A DNA stretch of 64,000 nt from Hylemonella sp. (GCF_027532185.1 NZ_JAPZSV010000007.1:62001-126000); one strand, 5' to 3'; shown: positions 1 through 10,270, counted from the stretch's first letter. Made by a program: numbers and translations. Notes: generated from the sequence alone by a model not told the origin.

Positions 1-77
1 CGGGCCACGCCCTGCTGGGCGATGCGCACACGGGTCTGACGTGCACGGCGAAGACGCTGCTCTTTCTTGGTCATCAT
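1..77 (-). CDS. rplR: 50S ribosomal protein L18, N-terminal part only
   Basis: Only the first 25 or so codons are in the window; the rest lies beyond the left edge. The peptide begins MMTKKEQRLRRARQTR, the basic N-terminus typical of L18, a 5S rRNA-binding protein of the large subunit. The start is set by AAGGAG seven bases upstream of the first of two consecutive ATG codons. It follows rplF by 11 bases, the usual spc order (L6 then L18). Identity rests on position and the short basic peptide. Confidence 0.85.
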   Translation of the reverse strand, partial: MMTKKEQRLRRARQTRVRIAQQGVA

Positions 78-88
78 GGTGCAGCTCC

Positions 89-622
89 TTACTTCTTCTT
101 GGTCTCTTTGATCACGACCGTCTCATCCGAATAACGGATGCCCTTGCCCTTGTAGGGCTCTGGAGGACGGACGGCGCGGATTTCCGCGGCGATCTGGCCG
201 ACGCGCTGGCGGTCGGCACCCTTGATCACGATTTCGGTCGGGGCCGGGGTGGCCACCGTGATGCCGGCCGGCATCTCGATGTTCACCGGGTGGGAGTAAC
301 CCACGGCCAGGTTCAGCTTGGCACCGGCGGCCTGGGCCTTGAAGCCCACGCCCACCAGGCTCAGCTTCTTCTCGAAGCCCTTGCTGACGCCGACCACCAT
401 GTTGTTCACCAGCTGACGCATGGTGCCGCTCATGGCATTGGCTTCACGAGAATCATTGGCGGGGATGAAGCTCAGCTTGCCACCCTCGTTGCTGACCTTG
501 ACCAGAGCGGACTGGGCCAGCGACAGCGTGCCACCGGCACCCTTGACGCTGATCTGGTCGGCCTTGATCGACACATCCACCCCGTTCGGGATGGCAACAG
601 GCATTTTTCCTACGCGCGACAT
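89..622 (-). CDS. rplF: 50S ribosomal protein L6
   Basis: This 177-residue protein matches the usual L6 length. It starts [15 protein letters not shown] and carries the family C-terminal signature [12 protein letters not shown], followed by a lysine-rich tail. L6 binds 23S rRNA near the base of the L7/L12 stalk and the sarcin-ricin loop. GAGGAG lies nine bases before the ATG. It sits between rpsH and rplR in normal spc order and is surely co-transcribed with them. Nothing is odd about the sequence. Confidence 0.98.
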   Translation of the reverse strand: MSRVGKMPVAIPNGVDVSIKADQISVKGAGGTLSLAQSALVKVSNEGGKLSFIPANDSREANAMSGTMRQLVNNMVVGVSKGFEKKLSLVGVGFKAQAAGAKLNLAVGYSHPVNIEMPAGITVATPAPTEIVIKGADRQRVGQIAAEIRAVRPPEPYKGKGIRYSDETVVIKETKKK

Positions 623-643
623 TTCAGTGTTCTCCTCAATGCC

Positions 644-1039
644 TTAGGCCACGTAGCACAGCACTTCGCCGCCGACACCGGTGGCGCGCGCCTTGCGATC
701 GGTCATGACGCCCTTGGGGGTCGTCACGATGGCCACGCCCAGACCGTTCTGGACCTGGGGGATGGCGTCACGGCCCTTGTACACGCGCAGGCCGGGACGG
801 CTCACGCGCTCGATGCGCTCGATCACCGGGCGACCGGCGTAGTACTTCAGGGCAATTTCAAGTTCGGACTTGCCACCTTCGGTCTTCACCTGGAAGCCGT
901 CGATGTAGCCCTCGTCCTTCAGCACCTGGGCGATGGCGATCTTCACTTTGGAAGAGGGCACCGACACCGAGGTCTTGGCCACCATCTGCGCGTTACGGAT
1001 ACGCGTCAGCAGGTCGGCGATGGGATCACTCATGCTCAT
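644..1039 (-). CDS. rpsH: 30S ribosomal protein S8
   Basis: A 131-residue S8 starting [18 protein letters not shown] and ending GGEVLCYVA, both near-invariant family features. S8 binds the central domain of 16S rRNA and, in E. coli, also represses the spc operon by binding its mRNA near rplE. Whether that feedback site exists here cannot be judged by eye. AGGAG seven bases before the first ATG supports this start over the second ATG two codons later. It lies 15 bases after rpsN. Confidence 0.98.
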   Translation of the reverse strand: MSMSDPIADLLTRIRNAQMVAKTSVSVPSSKVKIAIAQVLKDEGYIDGFQVKTEGGKSELEIALKYYAGRPVIERIERVSRPGLRVYKGRDAIPQVQNGLGVAIVTTPKGVMTDRKARATGVGGEVLCYVA

Positions 1040-1053
1040 CTCTAATCTCCTGC

Positions 1054-1359
1054 TTACCAGCTGGCCTTGGTGACACCGGGGATGTCACCAGCAAATGCCA
1101 TCTCACGGATCTTGGCGCGGGCCAGGCCGAACTGGCGGAACGTGCCACGCGGACGACCGGTGATGGCGCAGCGGTTGCGCTGACGGGTCGGGTTGGCGTT
1201 GCGCGGGAGCTTCTGCAGGCCCAGGCGGGCAGCTGCGCGCTCTTCCTCGCTGCGCTTCATGTCGCTGGCGATGGCCTTGAGTTCCGCGTGTTTCTTCGCG
1301 TACTTGGCGACCAGTTTGTCTCGCTTGAGCTCGCGCTCGATCAAAGCTACTTTAGCCAC
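1054..1359 (-). CDS. rpsN: 30S ribosomal protein S14 (long, zinc-independent type)
   Basis: 101 residues, the long S14 form. The C-terminal core [20 protein letters not shown] and the ending PGVTKASW are typical. Only one cysteine is present in the region where zinc-type S14 has two CxxC pairs, so this is the zinc-free version. S14 belongs to the head of the small subunit. It lies between rplE and rpsH as in most proteobacterial spc operons. Confidence 0.98.
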   Translation of the reverse strand: MAKVALIERELKRDKLVAKYAKKHAELKAIASDMKRSEEERAAARLGLQKLPRNANPTRQRNRCAITGRPRGTFRQFGLARAKIREMAFAGDIPGVTKASW

Positions 1360-1367
1360 AGGTCACC

Positions 1368-1907
1368 TCAGTTCTTGAAGGGGAATTTGAAGCCGGCGAG
1401 CAGTGCCTTGCACTCTTCGTCCGTCTTGGCCGTCGTCGTGATGCTGATGTTCAGACCACGCAGGGCATCCACCTTGTCGTATTCGATTTCGGGGAAGATG
1501 ATCTGCTCTTTGACGCCGATGTTGTAGTTGCCGCGGCCGTCGAAGGCGCGACCGGAAATGCCACGGAAGTCACGCACGCGCGGCAGGGCCACGGTCACGA
1601 AACGGTCCAGGAATTCGTACATCTGCACGCCGCGCAGGGTCACCATGCAGCCGATGGCCTGGCCTTCGCGGATCTTGAAGCCGGCGATGGCCTTCTTGGC
1701 CTTGGTCACCACGGGCTTCTGGCCGGCGATCTTGGTCAGGTCGCCCACAGCGTTGTCCATGACCTTCTTGTCGGCCACGGCCTCGCTCACACCCATGTTC
1801 AGGGTGATCTTGGTCAGGCGCGGCACCTGCATGGGCGACTTGTAGCCGAACTTGGCGGTCAACTCGGGGACCACCTTCTCACGATAGTGTTGTTGCAGAC
1901 GTGCCAT
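1368..1907 (-). CDS. rplE: 50S ribosomal protein L5
   Basis: 179 residues, the normal L5 length. It starts [20 protein letters not shown] and has the conserved block [16 protein letters not shown] and the late signature [19 protein letters not shown]5 binds 5S rRNA and forms a bridge with the small subunit. It sits two bases after the rplX stop, consistent with coupled translation in the spc operon. Confidence 0.98.
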   Translation of the reverse strand: MARLQQHYREKVVPELTAKFGYKSPMQVPRLTKITLNMGVSEAVADKKVMDNAVGDLTKIAGQKPVVTKAKKAIAGFKIREGQAIGCMVTLRGVQMYEFLDRFVTVALPRVRDFRGISGRAFDGRGNYNIGVKEQIIFPEIEYDKVDALRGLNISITTTAKTDEECKALLAGFKFPFKN

Positions 1908-1909
1908 GG

Positions 1910-2230
1910 TTATGCCACCTTGATTTCTTCGCCGCTGGACTTGTAGACGCGCACACGCTTGCCGTCCGCCAGGAGCTTGACGCCGACGCGGTCGGCCTTG
2001 CCGGTGGCGGCATTGAAAATCGCCACATTGGACTGGTGGATAGGCATGGACTTCTCCACGATGCCACCGGTCGTGCCCTTCATGGGGTTGGGCTTGGTGT
2101 GCTTCTTCACCAGGTTCACGCCCTCGACCACCACATGGGTCTCGTCCTTGCGCAGCGCAACCTTGCCGCGCTTGCCCTTGTCACGCCCAGTGAGGACGAT
2201 GACTTCGTCGCCTTTGCGAATCTTGTTCAT
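1910..2230 (-). CDS. rplX: 50S ribosomal protein L24
   Basis: 106 residues starting [20 protein letters not shown], the KOW-motif N-terminus of L24, with the family block [21 protein letters not shown]24 is an assembly-initiator protein of the large subunit near the exit tunnel. It is nine bases downstream of rplN and two bases upstream of rplE, in normal spc order. Confidence 0.98.
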   Translation of the reverse strand: MNKIRKGDEVIVLTGRDKGKRGKVALRKDETHVVVEGVNLVKKHTKPNPMKGTTGGIVEKSMPIHQSNVAIFNAATGKADRVGVKLLADGKRVRVYKSSGEEIKVA

Positions 2231-2239
2231 GGCGTGTCC

Positions 2240-2608
2240 TTAGAGAACTTCAGGAGCCAGGGACACGATCTTCATGAACTTCTCGGTACGCAGTTCACGC
2301 GTGACCGGGCCGAAGATGCGGGTGCCGATGGGCTCCAGCTTGTTGTTGAGCAGCACGGCGGCATTGCCGTCGAACTTGACCAGGGAGCCATCACCGCGGC
2401 GGATGCCCTTGGCGGTGCGAACCACCACAGCGCTGTAGACCTCGCCCTTCTTGACGCGACCACGCGGAGCGGCTTCCTTGATGCTCACCTTGATGATGTC
2501 GCCAACACTGGCGTAGCGACGCTTGGAACCGCCGAGCACCTTGATGCACAAAACGGACTTCGCGCCGGTGTTGTCGGCGACTTCTAACCGAGATTCAGTC
2601 TGGATCAT
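2240..2608 (-). CDS. rplN: 50S ribosomal protein L14
   Basis: 122 residues from [17 protein letters not shown], the universal L14 N-terminus and length. An in-frame ATG seven codons upstream exists, but the family start and the GGGAA upstream favour 2608. L14 lies at the intersubunit face next to L19. This is the first gene of the cluster visible here. The S10-operon genes that normally end in rpsQ just upstream are absent, and glpD lies there instead. No convincing sigma-70 promoter was recognised in the 159 bases between glpD and rplN. Confidence 0.97.
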   Translation of the reverse strand: MIQTESRLEVADNTGAKSVLCIKVLGGSKRRYASVGDIIKVSIKEAAPRGRVKKGEVYSAVVVRTAKGIRRGDGSLVKFDGNAAVLLNNKLEPIGTRIFGPVTRELRTEKFMKIVSLAPEVL

Positions 2609-2713
2609 TTCAATATTCCCAACTTGCACCGGATGACGCCTGGGGCAAGCAACCGGTCAGTCTTGGGCCCGTCGTCCACGGCGCGAACCACTCGCACCGC
2701 TTTTGCTGGGCAG

Positions 2714-2736
2714 AAACTTCGCCTTTTCAAGCGAAG
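2714..2736 (-). terminator. Possible terminator after glpD
   Basis: On the minus strand an 8-base stem (CTTCGCTT / AGGCGAAG, one G-T pair) closes a GAAA tetraloop and is followed by TTTCTG. It lies about 30 bases beyond the glpD stop and upstream of rplN. It would separate glycerol genes from the ribosomal genes. The T-run is short, so termination may be partial. Confidence 0.45.
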
Positions 2737-2767
2737 CCCGCAATTGTGCCAAAGATTCAGGGGAGCG

Positions 2768-4384
2768 TCAAGCGTCTTGTTCGGACGGCCAGCGCAGGTA
2801 GTCCTGGGCCAGGGCCAGAAAGGCCGCCAGCGCCGGTTCCCGGCCCGTTTCCTCTTCCAGAATGCGGGCCACGGCAGGGGCCACATCGGCCGCCAGCGCC
2901 GCATCCAGAAAGAGCAGACGGGATCGCCGGGCAAGGACGTCTTCGACAGTCAGCGCATACTCATGTCTGGCCGCAAAGCGCACCATGGCCTCCGTCAGGC
3001 CTGGGGCCAGCTCCTCCCCGGCACCGGACAGATCGGCCAGGGCGGGAGCGTCGGCACCATATAAATGGGGGCCAGGTGCTGCCGCGATGCCGGGGCCGGC
3101 CGGCGCCGGGTCTGCAGGCGCCCCCACCAGACGCAAGGCATCACTCACGCCGGCGGGACGCTGCGGCAGCAGGCCCGATTGCATGCAGCGCGCCAGCACA
3201 TCCTCGGCCATGGCACGGTAGGTCGTCCATTTGCCGCCCGTCACGGTCACCAGACCGCTGGCGCCCACCACCACGGTGTGCTCGCGGCTGATGCTGCCGG
3301 TGTCGGCATCCTCTCCGGATGGGCGCACCAGGGGGCGCAGACCCACCCAGATGCTCAGCACATCGGCCGGCCCGGGCGCACGCGCCAGGTAGCGGCCCGC
3401 CTCACCAAATATGAAATCGAGCTCGGCGCGCAGCGGCCGCGGCTCGCGCGGCAGGTCGCTGCGTGGCGTGTCCGTGGTGCCCAGCACCAGCTTGCCCAGC
3501 CAGGGCACGGCAAACAGCACCCGGCCGTCGGCCGTCTTGGGCACCAGCAGTGCGTGCTCACCCGGCAGGAAGGAGCGGTCCACCACCACGTGCACGCCCT
3601 GGCTCGGCGCCACCATGGGCTCCACCGTTTTGCCTTGGCCTGCCCCATCCATCTGGCGCAGGCCATCCACCCAGACGCCTGTGGCGTTGACCACGCAGCG
3701 GGCGCGCACTTCATGGCTCTGCCCGCTCACGGCGTCGCGGCAACGCAGGCCGACCAGGCGGGTGTGCTCATGCAGCAGTTCGGTGACCGGGCAGTAGTTC
3801 AGCAGCAGCGCGCCTTCACGCGCCGCCGTGCGTGCCAGCGCGATGGCCAGGCGCGCATCGTCGAACTGGCCGTCCCAGTATTGAACACCGCCGCTCAGGC
3901 CCTCGGCCTGCAGGCGTGGCAGGGCCGCCAAGGCCTGGGCGCGGTTGAGAAAGCGCGTATCGCCCAGGCCCGCGCGGCCAGCCAGCAGGTCATAGAGCTT
4001 GAGGCCGATGCCATAGAAAGGTGTCTGCCACCAGGCGTATGACGGCATGATGAAGGACAGACGCGACGCTAGGTGCGGCGCATTGGCCAGCACCGTGCTG
4101 CGCTCGTGCAGCGCCTCGCGCACCAGCGCAATATTGCCCTGGGCCAGGTAGCGCACGCCCCCATGCAGCAGCTTGGTGGAGCGCGAGGAGGTACCGCCAG
4201 CGAAGTCGTGCGACTCAAGCAGGACCACCGAATAACCGCGGGCCGCGGCATCGAGGGCCACCCCCAGTCCGGTCGCACCGCCGCCGACCACGGCCAGATC
4301 CCAGGTGTGCGGTTCGGCCAGGCGAGCCAGCAGGTGGGCCCGGGAGGTAGGCAAAGGTGCGTTCATATCAGTGAGAGTTTTCAA
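2768..4384 (-). CDS. glpD: Glycerol-3-phosphate dehydrogenase, FAD-dependent
   Basis: 538 residues. It oxidises glycerol 3-phosphate to dihydroxyacetone phosphate at the inner membrane and passes electrons to quinone. The FAD dinucleotide motif [19 protein letters not shown] is near residues 32-50, followed by the GlpD signature [18 protein letters not shown]. The C-terminal part has the helical GlpD cap. The start overlaps the glpK stop by four bases (4381-4384), so translation is coupled to glpK. Another ATG at codon 7 is possible. A glycerol facilitator gene and glpR are not in the window. Confidence 0.95.
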   Translation of the reverse strand: MKTLTDMNAPLPTSRAHLLARLAEPHTWDLAVVGGGATGLGVALDAAARGYSVVLLESHDFAGGTSSRSTKLLHGGVRYLAQGNIALVREALHERSTVLANAPHLASRLSFIMPSYAWWQTPFYGIGLKLYDLLAGRAGLGDTRFLNRAQALAALPRLQAEGLSGGVQYWDGQFDDARLAIALARTAAREGALLLNYCPVTELLHEHTRLVGLRCRDAVSGQSHEVRARCVVNATGVWVDGLRQMDGAGQGKTVEPMVAPSQGVHVVVDRSFLPGEHALLVPKTADGRVLFAVPWLGKLVLGTTDTPRSDLPREPRPLRAELDFIFGEAGRYLARAPGPADVLSIWVGLRPLVRPSGEDADTGSISREHTVVVGASGLVTVTGGKWTTYRAMAEDVLARCMQSGLLPQRPAGVSDALRLVGAPADPAPAGPGIAAAPGPHLYGADAPALADLSGAGEELAPGLTEAMVRFAARHEYALTVEDVLARRSRLLFLDAALAADVAPAVARILEEETGREPALAAFLALAQDYLRWPSEQDA

Positions 4385-5874
4385 CGGGCCCAGCTGCGTG
4401 CACGCAGGACGGCTTCGCGCCAGCGCGCCAGCTTGGCGCGGCGGCCGGCTTCAGGTAAACGAGGTTCAAAACGACGTTGCAGACGCCAGAGCGAGGACAA
4501 CTCATCGGCGCCCGACCACAGGCCACTGGCCAGACCCGCCAGGCCGGCGGCGCCAAAGGCCGTGGTTTCGGTCAGGGCCGGGCGCAGCACGGGCACGCCC
4601 AGATAGTCAGCCTGCAGCTGCATCAGCAGATCATTGCGGCTGGCACCGCCGTCGACCCGCAGTTCGCGCAGCGGCACGCCTGCGTCCTGCCCCATGGCCT
4701 CGAAAACATCGGCCGTCTGCAGGGCGATGGCCTCCAGCGCCGCACGGGCGATGTGGGCCCGAGTCGTGCCGCGGGTCATGCCCACCAGGGTGCCTCGCGC
4801 GTGGCCATCCCAGTCCGGCGCGCCCAGGCCTGCGAAGGCCGGCACCAGATAGACGTCCTGGGTGTCGGGCACGGTGGCCGCCAAAGCTTCGATTTCACTG
4901 GCCGACTGGATGATCTGCAAGCCATCACGCAACCACTGCACGGTGGCTCCGGCCATGAAAACCGAGCCCTCGAGCGCGTAGCAGGCCGGCGTTTGCGGCC
5001 CCAGCCAGGCCACGGTGCCCAGCAGCTGGTGCCGGCTGGTGATGGCCGCGTCCCCGGTGTTCATCAGCATGAAGCAGCCCGTGCCATAGGTGTTCTTGGC
5101 CATGCCCGGCGCAAAGCAGGCCTGGCCGAAGGTGGCGGCCTGCTGATCGCCTGCGATGCCGGCCACGGGCACGGCCGCGCCCAGCAGGCTGGCCTCGATC
5201 TCGCCGAAGACGCCGCTGGAGGAATGCACATGGGGCAGCACGGCGTGCGGGATCTGGAACAGGTTCAGCAACTCCTCGTCCCACTGCAGGGTGTGGATGT
5301 TGAAGAGCATGGTGCGCGCGGCATTGCTGGCGTCGGTCGCATGCACCGCCCCACCCGTGAGGTTCCAGAGCAGCCAGCTGTCGACGGTGCCGAAGGCGAG
5401 CTCGCCGGCTTCGGCGCGCGCGCGTGCACCCGGTACATGGTCCAGCAGCCACTGCAGTTTGGTGGCCGAAAAATAGGCGTCGAGCACCAGGCCCGTCTTG
5501 CGCTGGATGCGTGTGGCCCAGCGCGGGCGCAGGCTGTCGCAGAGTGCCGCCGTGCGTCGGTCCTGCCAGACGATGGCCGGTGCAACGGGCTCGCCGGTGC
5601 GCCGATCCCAGAGCACCGTGGTCTCGCGCTGATTGGTGATGGCCAGGGCCCGCAGCTGCCGGGCCTCCAGCCCCGCGCGCTGCAGGGCCTGGCGCGCCAC
5701 GGCCAGCTGGCTGCTCCAGATCTCGGCCGCGTCGTGCTCGACCCAGCCGGCCTGCGGGAAATGCTGGGCAAATTCCTGCTGCGCCATGGCCACGACCTGA
5801 CCCCGCCGGTCGAAGACGATGGCGCGCGAGCTGGTGGTGCCCTGGTCCAGGGCGAGGATATGGTCCGTCGACAT
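4381..5874 (-). CDS. glpK: Glycerol kinase
   Basis: 497 residues, the standard GlpK length. It phosphorylates glycerol to glycerol 3-phosphate with ATP. The N-terminal FGGY phosphate motif [15 protein letters not shown] is at residues 8-22. IVWQDRRT and the late signature [20 protein letters not shown] are also present. The reading frame is open further upstream, but the family start [14 protein letters not shown] is at 5874; the extension is antisense to proC. No clear Shine-Dalgarno sequence precedes this ATG. It heads the glpK-glpD pair and is divergent from proC. Confidence 0.95.
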   Translation of the reverse strand: MSTDHILALDQGTTSSRAIVFDRRGQVVAMAQQEFAQHFPQAGWVEHDAAEIWSSQLAVARQALQRAGLEARQLRALAITNQRETTVLWDRRTGEPVAPAIVWQDRRTAALCDSLRPRWATRIQRKTGLVLDAYFSATKLQWLLDHVPGARARAEAGELAFGTVDSWLLWNLTGGAVHATDASNAARTMLFNIHTLQWDEELLNLFQIPHAVLPHVHSSSGVFGEIEASLLGAAVPVAGIAGDQQAATFGQACFAPGMAKNTYGTGCFMLMNTGDAAITSRHQLLGTVAWLGPQTPACYALEGSVFMAGATVQWLRDGLQIIQSASEIEALAATVPDTQDVYLVPAFAGLGAPDWDGHARGTLVGMTRGTTRAHIARAALEAIALQTADVFEAMGQDAGVPLRELRVDGGASRNDLLMQLQADYLGVPVLRPALTETTAFGAAGLAGLASGLWSGADELSSLWRLQRRFEPRLPEAGRRAKLARWREAVLRARSWAR

Positions 5875-5967
5875 GGGCAGAGAGCCTAACGCAAACTGCG
5901 ACAATGGGCACAGGACTATCCCCAACTTCTCCGGAGACGGCGGCCTGCGAGCCCCGCGCACCACAAG

Positions 5968-6783
5968 ATGAACGAACGCATCGCCATCATCGGCGGCGGC
6001 AACATGGCCAGCGCCATCATCGGCGGCCTGATCAAGAAAGGCCTGCCCGTCGCCCGCATCGAGGTCATCGACACCAACCCCGAAGCACGCCAGCGCCTCA
6101 AGGACAACTACGGCCTCGTGGCCCACGCCGAGCCCGGTGCTTTCCTGAAAGACTTCCCCATCGTGATCTGGGCCGTCAAGCCCCAGACCTTCAGGGACGC
6201 TGCCCAGCCCGCCGCGCCGCATGTGAAAGAGGCCCTGCACATGAGCGTGGCCGCCGGCATCCCCACCGACAGCATCAAGCGCTGGCTGGGTGTGGAACGC
6301 ATCGTGCGCAGCATGCCCAACACCCCGGCCCTGATCGGCAAGGGCGTCACCGGCCTGTATGCCCGCGACGGCGTCACCGGGCAGGACCGCAAGCACATCG
6401 AGCACATCGCCTCGGTCATGGGCGAATTCGTCTGGGTCGAGCGCGAAGACCTGCTCAACGCCGTCACCGCCCTCTCGGGCTCGGGCCCGGCCTACGTTTT
6501 CTATTTCCTCGAAGCCATGACGACAGCCGGCGTGGAGATGGGCCTCACGGCCGAACAGGCCTACCAGCTTGCCGTGGAGACCTTCCGCGGCGCCGGTGAG
6601 CTCGCGAAGTTTTCCGACGAGCCGCCCGAGGTACTACGTCAGCGCGTCACGTCCAAGGGCGGCACCACGCATGCGGCCATCACGAGCATGGATGCCAGCA
6701 ACGTCAAGGCCCTGTTTGCTCAGGCCCTGCACGCGGCCGAGCGGCGCTCCGAGGAACTCGGTGCCGAGTTCGGCAAGGACTGA
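5968..6783 (+). CDS. proC: Pyrroline-5-carboxylate reductase
   Basis: 271 residues, normal for ProC. It makes proline from pyrroline-5-carboxylate with NAD(P)H. The Rossmann motif [17 protein letters not shown] is at residues 5-21. The C-terminal dimer domain carries the family block [17 protein letters not shown] and later [19 protein letters not shown] hexamer around 5900 could be its -10 box, given the divergent glpK start only 93 bases away. Confidence 0.96.
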   Translation: MNERIAIIGGGNMASAIIGGLIKKGLPVARIEVIDTNPEARQRLKDNYGLVAHAEPGAFLKDFPIVIWAVKPQTFRDAAQPAAPHVKEALHMSVAAGIPTDSIKRWLGVERIVRSMPNTPALIGKGVTGLYARDGVTGQDRKHIEHIASVMGEFVWVEREDLLNAVTALSGSGPAYVFYFLEAMTTAGVEMGLTAEQAYQLAVETFRGAGELAKFSDEPPEVLRQRVTSKGGTTHAAITSMDASNVKALFAQALHAAERRSEELGAEFGKD

Positions 6784-6790
6784 GTCCGGC

Positions 6791-6988
6791 ATGCACGAAC
6801 GGCGCGGTTACCTGATTTCCATCGTCTGCGTGGCACTGTTCTTCGGCATCGCCATCGCCGGCGAAGCCGTACTCGGTAGCCCCCTAACCACAATCCTGCT
6901 TTGGATCGTGGGCATCGTTGGGTTCCTGGCCCAGCTCGATGCCATGCAGATCCTGAATCTGGGACGGCTCCTGAAACGTCGTCGCTGA
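6791..6988 (+). CDS. Small two-helix membrane protein of unknown function
   Basis: 65 residues starting MHERRGYLISIVCVALFFG. It has two hydrophobic segments, about residues 8-26 and 30-48, and ends in the basic tail LLKRRR. It begins seven bases after the proC stop on the same strand, so it is probably co-transcribed with proC. It ends 12 bases before the convergent ubiA stop. No family was recognised. The coding call rests on tight spacing after proC and a clean hydrophobic pattern. Confidence 0.65.
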   Translation: MHERRGYLISIVCVALFFGIAIAGEAVLGSPLTTILLWIVGIVGFLAQLDAMQILNLGRLLKRRR

Positions 6989-7000
6989 CGGCGCCCCGAA

Positions 7001-7858
7001 CTACTTCAGCGCGTAGCCGGCCACCACGCCGACGAACACCGTGCAGCCGAACCAGTGGTTGACGCGGAAGGCCTGGAAGCAGCCCTCGCGCGTGCGCCCG
7101 CGGATCAGCCGGTGGTGCCAGACGATCTGGGCCACGGTCGCTACCAGGGAGAGGAACCAGACCCAGGGTGCGAGCCGCTCGACCAGCAGCACGGTCCAGA
7201 CGATCAGGTGGATGACATAGAAGGACGTCACCGCCGCCACGTCCCAGGAGCCCAGCGTGATGGCCGAGGTCTTCATGCCGATGCGCAGATCGTCGTCGCG
7301 GTCCACCATGGCGTACTCGGTGTCGTAGGCCAGCACCCAGAACAGATTGCCGATCAGCAGGCCCCAGGCCAGCGGCGGCACCTGCTGCTGCACGGCGGCA
7401 AAAGCCATGGGAATGCCGAAGCTGAAGGCCACGCCCAGCACCGCCTGAGGCATGGCAAAGAAGCGCTTGGCAAAGGGATAGACGATGGCCACGGCCAGCG
7501 CGGCGAAGGACCAGGCCACGGCCACGCGGTTGGTCGTGAGCACCAGGCCGAAAGCCAGCAGGGCCAGCACCGCACCGAGGACCAGCGCCTCGCGCACCGA
7601 GACCTTGCCCGCCGTCACCGGCCGCTGCGCCGTGCGCTTCACATGCTTGTCGAAGTCGCGGTCCGCCACGTCGTTGAGGCAGCAGCCCGCGCTGCGCATG
7701 AGGATGGTGCCGAGCACGAAGACGATGAGCAGATGCCAGCCCGGCCAGCCCCCGGCCGCCACCCACAAGGCGCTGAGCGAAGGCCATAGCAGCAGCAGCC
7801 AGCCCGCCGGGCGGTCCCAGCGGATCAGGTCGAGGTACAAAGCCAGACGCGACGGCAT
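7001..7858 (-). CDS. ubiA: 4-hydroxybenzoate polyprenyltransferase
   Basis: 285 residues with about eight membrane helices. It attaches the polyprenyl tail to 4-hydroxybenzoate, the first membrane step of ubiquinone synthesis. The two Mg-diphosphate motifs are visible: NDVADRDFD at residues 62-70 and [12 protein letters not shown] at 179-190. Between them lies the conserved basic stretch [14 protein letters not shown]. The start codon faces a repeat-rich intergenic segment, so the promoter region probably lies at or beyond that repeat. Confidence 0.96.
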   Translation of the reverse strand: MPSRLALYLDLIRWDRPAGWLLLLWPSLSALWVAAGGWPGWHLLIVFVLGTILMRSAGCCLNDVADRDFDKHVKRTAQRPVTAGKVSVREALVLGAVLALLAFGLVLTTNRVAVAWSFAALAVAIVYPFAKRFFAMPQAVLGVAFSFGIPMAFAAVQQQVPPLAWGLLIGNLFWVLAYDTEYAMVDRDDDLRIGMKTSAITLGSWDVAAVTSFYVIHLIVWTVLLVERLAPWVWFLSLVATVAQIVWHHRLIRGRTREGCFQAFRVNHWFGCTVFVGVVAGYALK

Positions 7859-7862
7859 AGCA

Positions 7863-7910
7863 AAGATGGAGGGATCAGAAGATGGAGGGATCAGAAGCTG
7901 GAGGGGTGAG
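7863..7910. repeat. Three tandem 16-base repeats
   Basis: Unit AAGATGGAGGGATCAG occurs twice without change (7863-7878 and 7879-7894). A third diverged copy, AAGCTGGAGGGGTGAG, is at 7895-7910. The array begins five bases upstream of the ubiA start codon (minus strand), so it lies in the ubiA leader, where the copies would read as CTTCTGATCCCTCCAT-type units. It is likely a slippage-prone microsatellite-like tract. Confidence 0.9.
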
Positions 7911-7950
7911 AAACCGTACCGAGCGGCCCGAGGTTGTGCCGAGCATCGCA

Positions 7951-7969
7951 GCCGTACTGAGAGTACGGC
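7951..7969. repeat. Perfect 8-base inverted repeat, possible REP-type element
   Basis: GCCGTACT and AGTACGGC form a perfect 8-base-pair stem around the loop GAG. The element sits in the 151-base gap between dps and ubiA and is flanked by CGAGCATCGCA and GAGAAGCGCAGGCGC. There is no T-run on either strand, so it is not an ordinary terminator. The compact GC-rich hairpin with conserved-looking flanks suggests a dispersed extragenic palindrome. That needs other copies in the genome to confirm. Confidence 0.75.
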
Positions 7970-8009
7970 GAGAAGCGCAGGCGCAAGATCGGGTCGCGCA
8001 GTAGGTTTA

Positions 8010-8501
8010 TCACTCCTCCAGGAGGGAACGCAGCATCCACGCGGTCTGCTCGTGCACCGTCAAACGCTGGGTCAGCAGGTCGGCCGTGGGCTCGTCGCCG
8101 GCCTTGTCGGCCAGCGGAAACAGGCTGCGCGCGGTGCGTGCCACGGCCTCGTGGCCCGTGACGAGGATGCGCACCATCTCCAGCGCCTTGGGCGGCTTGG
8201 CCGGTGCGTCGGGCACGGAGGCCAGCTTGCCGAACTGCGCGTAGGAGCCCGGCGCCGCATGGCCCAGCGAGCGGATGCGCTCGGCGATCGGGTCCACCGC
8301 GTTCCACAGCTCGGTGTACTGCGTCATGAACATGGTGTGCAGGGTGTTGAACATCGGCCCCGTCACGTTCCAGTGGAAGTTGTGCGTGGTCAGGTAGAGC
8401 GTGTAGGTGTCGGCCAGCAGGTGGCTCAGGCCCTTGGCAATGGCGGCGCGGTCCTTCTCGCTGATGCCGATGTTGATGGCGGGGGCGGCGTTCTTGGCCA
8501 T
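8010..8501 (-). CDS. dps: Dps-family DNA-protecting ferritin-like protein
   Basis: 163 residues from [12 protein letters not shown]. Dps proteins form 12-mers that oxidise and store iron with peroxide and can bind DNA. The intersubunit ferroxidase ligands are visible in [14 protein letters not shown] (His) and [13 protein letters not shown] (Asp, Glu). The frame extends three codons upstream to a GTG, but AGGAG abuts that GTG and stands eight bases before the ATG at 8501, so the ATG is preferred. It lies 31 bases downstream of oxyR on the same strand. OxyR is a known activator of dps in E. coli, so the pairing makes sense. Confidence 0.95.
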   Translation of the reverse strand: MAKNAAPAINIGISEKDRAAIAKGLSHLLADTYTLYLTTHNFHWNVTGPMFNTLHTMFMTQYTELWNAVDPIAERIRSLGHAAPGSYAQFGKLASVPDAPAKPPKALEMVRILVTGHEAVARTARSLFPLADKAGDEPTADLLTQRLTVHEQTAWMLRSLLEE

Positions 8502-8532
8502 GGCACTCACTCCTGATCGGGAAACGGAAAAC

Positions 8533-9492
8533 TCACTCGGACAGGCGCTTCACGCCGGGTAGCTCGCAGGCGTAGATCGCGTTGCGCAGCGCGGCGATGG
8601 CCTCGTAGCGCGGGAAGCTGCGGCGCCAGACCAGCACCACGCGGCGCGTGGGTGCTTCGCCGCTGAAGGGCAGGTAGCGCACAAAGCCCTCGTCGGTGTT
8701 GGGCTTGAGCTTGCCCCTGGGCCCCAGGGCCGACTTGGGCACACTCAGGCGCGGCACCAGGGTCACGCCCATGCCTGCGGCCACCATGTGCTTGATGGTC
8801 TCCAGCGAGGAGCCTTCGAAGCTCTTGCGGATGCCCTCGGCATTGCTGGAGAAACGTGCGAACTCGGGGCAGACCTCGAGCACGTGGTCGCGGAAGCAGT
8901 GGCCCGTGCCCAGCAGCAGCATGGTCTCGGCCTTGAGCGCCTCGCTGCTGATGGTGTCATTCGCCGCCAGCGCATGGTTGTGTGGCACCGCGGCGTAGAA
9001 GGGCTCGTCGTAGAGCGGCGCGATGGCCAGGCCGGCATCCGGGAAAGGCTCGGCCAGGATGGCTGCGTCTATCTCGCCCGTGCGCAGCATCTCCAGCAGC
9101 TTGACCGTGAAGTTCTCCTGCAGCACCAGCGGCATCTGCGGCGTGTGCTCGATCATCTGGCGCACCAGGTCGGGCAGCAGGTAGGGGCCGATGGTGTAGA
9201 TCACGCCGAGCTTGAGCGGACCGCTCAGCGGGTCCTTGCCACGCTTGGCAATCTCCTTGATCGCCGCGGCCTGCTCCAGCACGGCCTGCGCCTGGCGCAC
9301 GATCTCTTCGCCCAGCGGCGTGACCGTGACCTCGTTGGCGCTGCGCTCGAAGAGCTTGACGTCAAGCTCCTCCTCGATCTTCTTCACCGCCACCGACAGC
9401 GTGGGCTGCGAGACGTAGCAGGCCTCGGCCGCGCGGCCAAAATGCTTTTCACGCGCGACGGCAACGATGTATTTGAGTTCGGTGAGCGTCAT
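8533..9492 (-). CDS. oxyR: Hydrogen peroxide sensor and regulator OxyR
   Basis: 319 residues, LysR family. The winged HTH is at the N-terminus ([18 protein letters not shown]). The regulatory domain has [14 protein letters not shown], placing the two redox cysteines at residues 199 and 208, the same numbers as in E. coli OxyR. Peroxide forms the C199-C208 disulfide and switches on antioxidant genes. It directly precedes dps. The minus-strand gene at 9588-10154 lies upstream; 95 bases separate them, so oxyR may have its own promoter there. Confidence 0.96.
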   Translation of the reverse strand: MTLTELKYIVAVAREKHFGRAAEACYVSQPTLSVAVKKIEEELDVKLFERSANEVTVTPLGEEIVRQAQAVLEQAAAIKEIAKRGKDPLSGPLKLGVIYTIGPYLLPDLVRQMIEHTPQMPLVLQENFTVKLLEMLRTGEIDAAILAEPFPDAGLAIAPLYDEPFYAAVPHNHALAANDTISSEALKAETMLLLGTGHCFRDHVLEVCPEFARFSSNAEGIRKSFEGSSLETIKHMVAAGMGVTLVPRLSVPKSALGPRGKLKPNTDEGFVRYLPFSGEAPTRRVVLVWRRSFPRYEAIAALRNAIYACELPGVKRLSE

Positions 9493-9587
9493 GATGGGGG
9501 CCTGCCCGCACGGGAAAAATCAGTGCGGACCGCCTACGGATTGTGCCATCGAGTCGTCCCAGGCGATAGTCAACGTCTTGCGCTGCA

Positions 9588-10154
9588 TCAAGGCACCGTC
9601 ACCCGCAGCTGCAAAAGCCGCGGGCGCTGCGTGGCCGCGTTGCTGCTGTAAACGCCCGGCTGCGGCGCGTTGCCGCTGCGCGCCAGCGTGACCCACTGGC
9701 CCAGCGGCGCGCTGATTGTGGTGCTGAGCTCGCCACGCTCCTGCGTGGGCAATTCCTTGCCGGGTTGCTGCCGCACGTTCTGCGTCTGCACCTCGACCTC
9801 CACCGTGGCGGGCTTCTGGCCCCCGGGCCAGCGCGGCTTGAACTGCAGGCTCTGCCCAGCCTGCAGCCAGATCAGGCCCTGCTTCACGCCCGCGCCCGAG
9901 AGCGCGCCCTGCGCCTGCACGGACTGCACCCACTGGATGGGTGTGGTCTGCGAAAAACTCAGCCGCGCCGCGCCACCATTGCGCACCTGCAGCTGCTGCG
10001 GTGCCATCATCGGCACCTGCGGCCGCGTGCCCACCACATAGCCCCCGCCGCCCTCGTCGATCTCGCGCAGCTGCAGCACCAGGTCACGCTCGGGCAGCTG
10101 CGCGGCCACCGGCCAGACCAGCAGCAGGGAGAACAGGGTGAGGAGCAGTCGCAT
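9588..10154 (-). CDS. Secreted protein of unknown function
   Basis: 188 residues. The start MRLLLTLFSLLLVWPVAAQ is a clear signal peptide with probable cleavage after VAA, and GGAGG lies eight bases before the ATG. The frame is open upstream, but the SD and signal sequence fix this start. The mature part is rich in beta-prone stretches and Gln, with two similar hydrophobic blocks (PMMAPQQLQVRNGGAARLSF and QGLIWLQAGQSLQF). No family was recognised. It is probably periplasmic and is divergent from the flavin reductase at 10271. Confidence 0.75.
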   Translation of the reverse strand: MRLLLTLFSLLLVWPVAAQLPERDLVLQLREIDEGGGGYVVGTRPQVPMMAPQQLQVRNGGAARLSFSQTTPIQWVQSVQAQGALSGAGVKQGLIWLQAGQSLQFKPRWPGGQKPATVEVEVQTQNVRQQPGKELPTQERGELSTTISAPLGQWVTLARSGNAPQPGVYSSNAATQRPRLLQLRVTVP

Positions 10155-10270
10155 GAGGGGAACCTCCGCAGTGGGCGTCTTGATTGTGCCAAAGGGAGCA
10201 TACGCTGCGGCAGAAAAGAGCACATGCCAGAATTTGTGCGCGCCCTTCTCCAACACACACGGGAACCATC

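Noticed and set aside
7891-8009. Possible extension or small gene reading through the hairpin between dps and ubiA
   Set aside because: No start signal, overlaps dps out of frame and runs through the repeat; best left as a repeat element.
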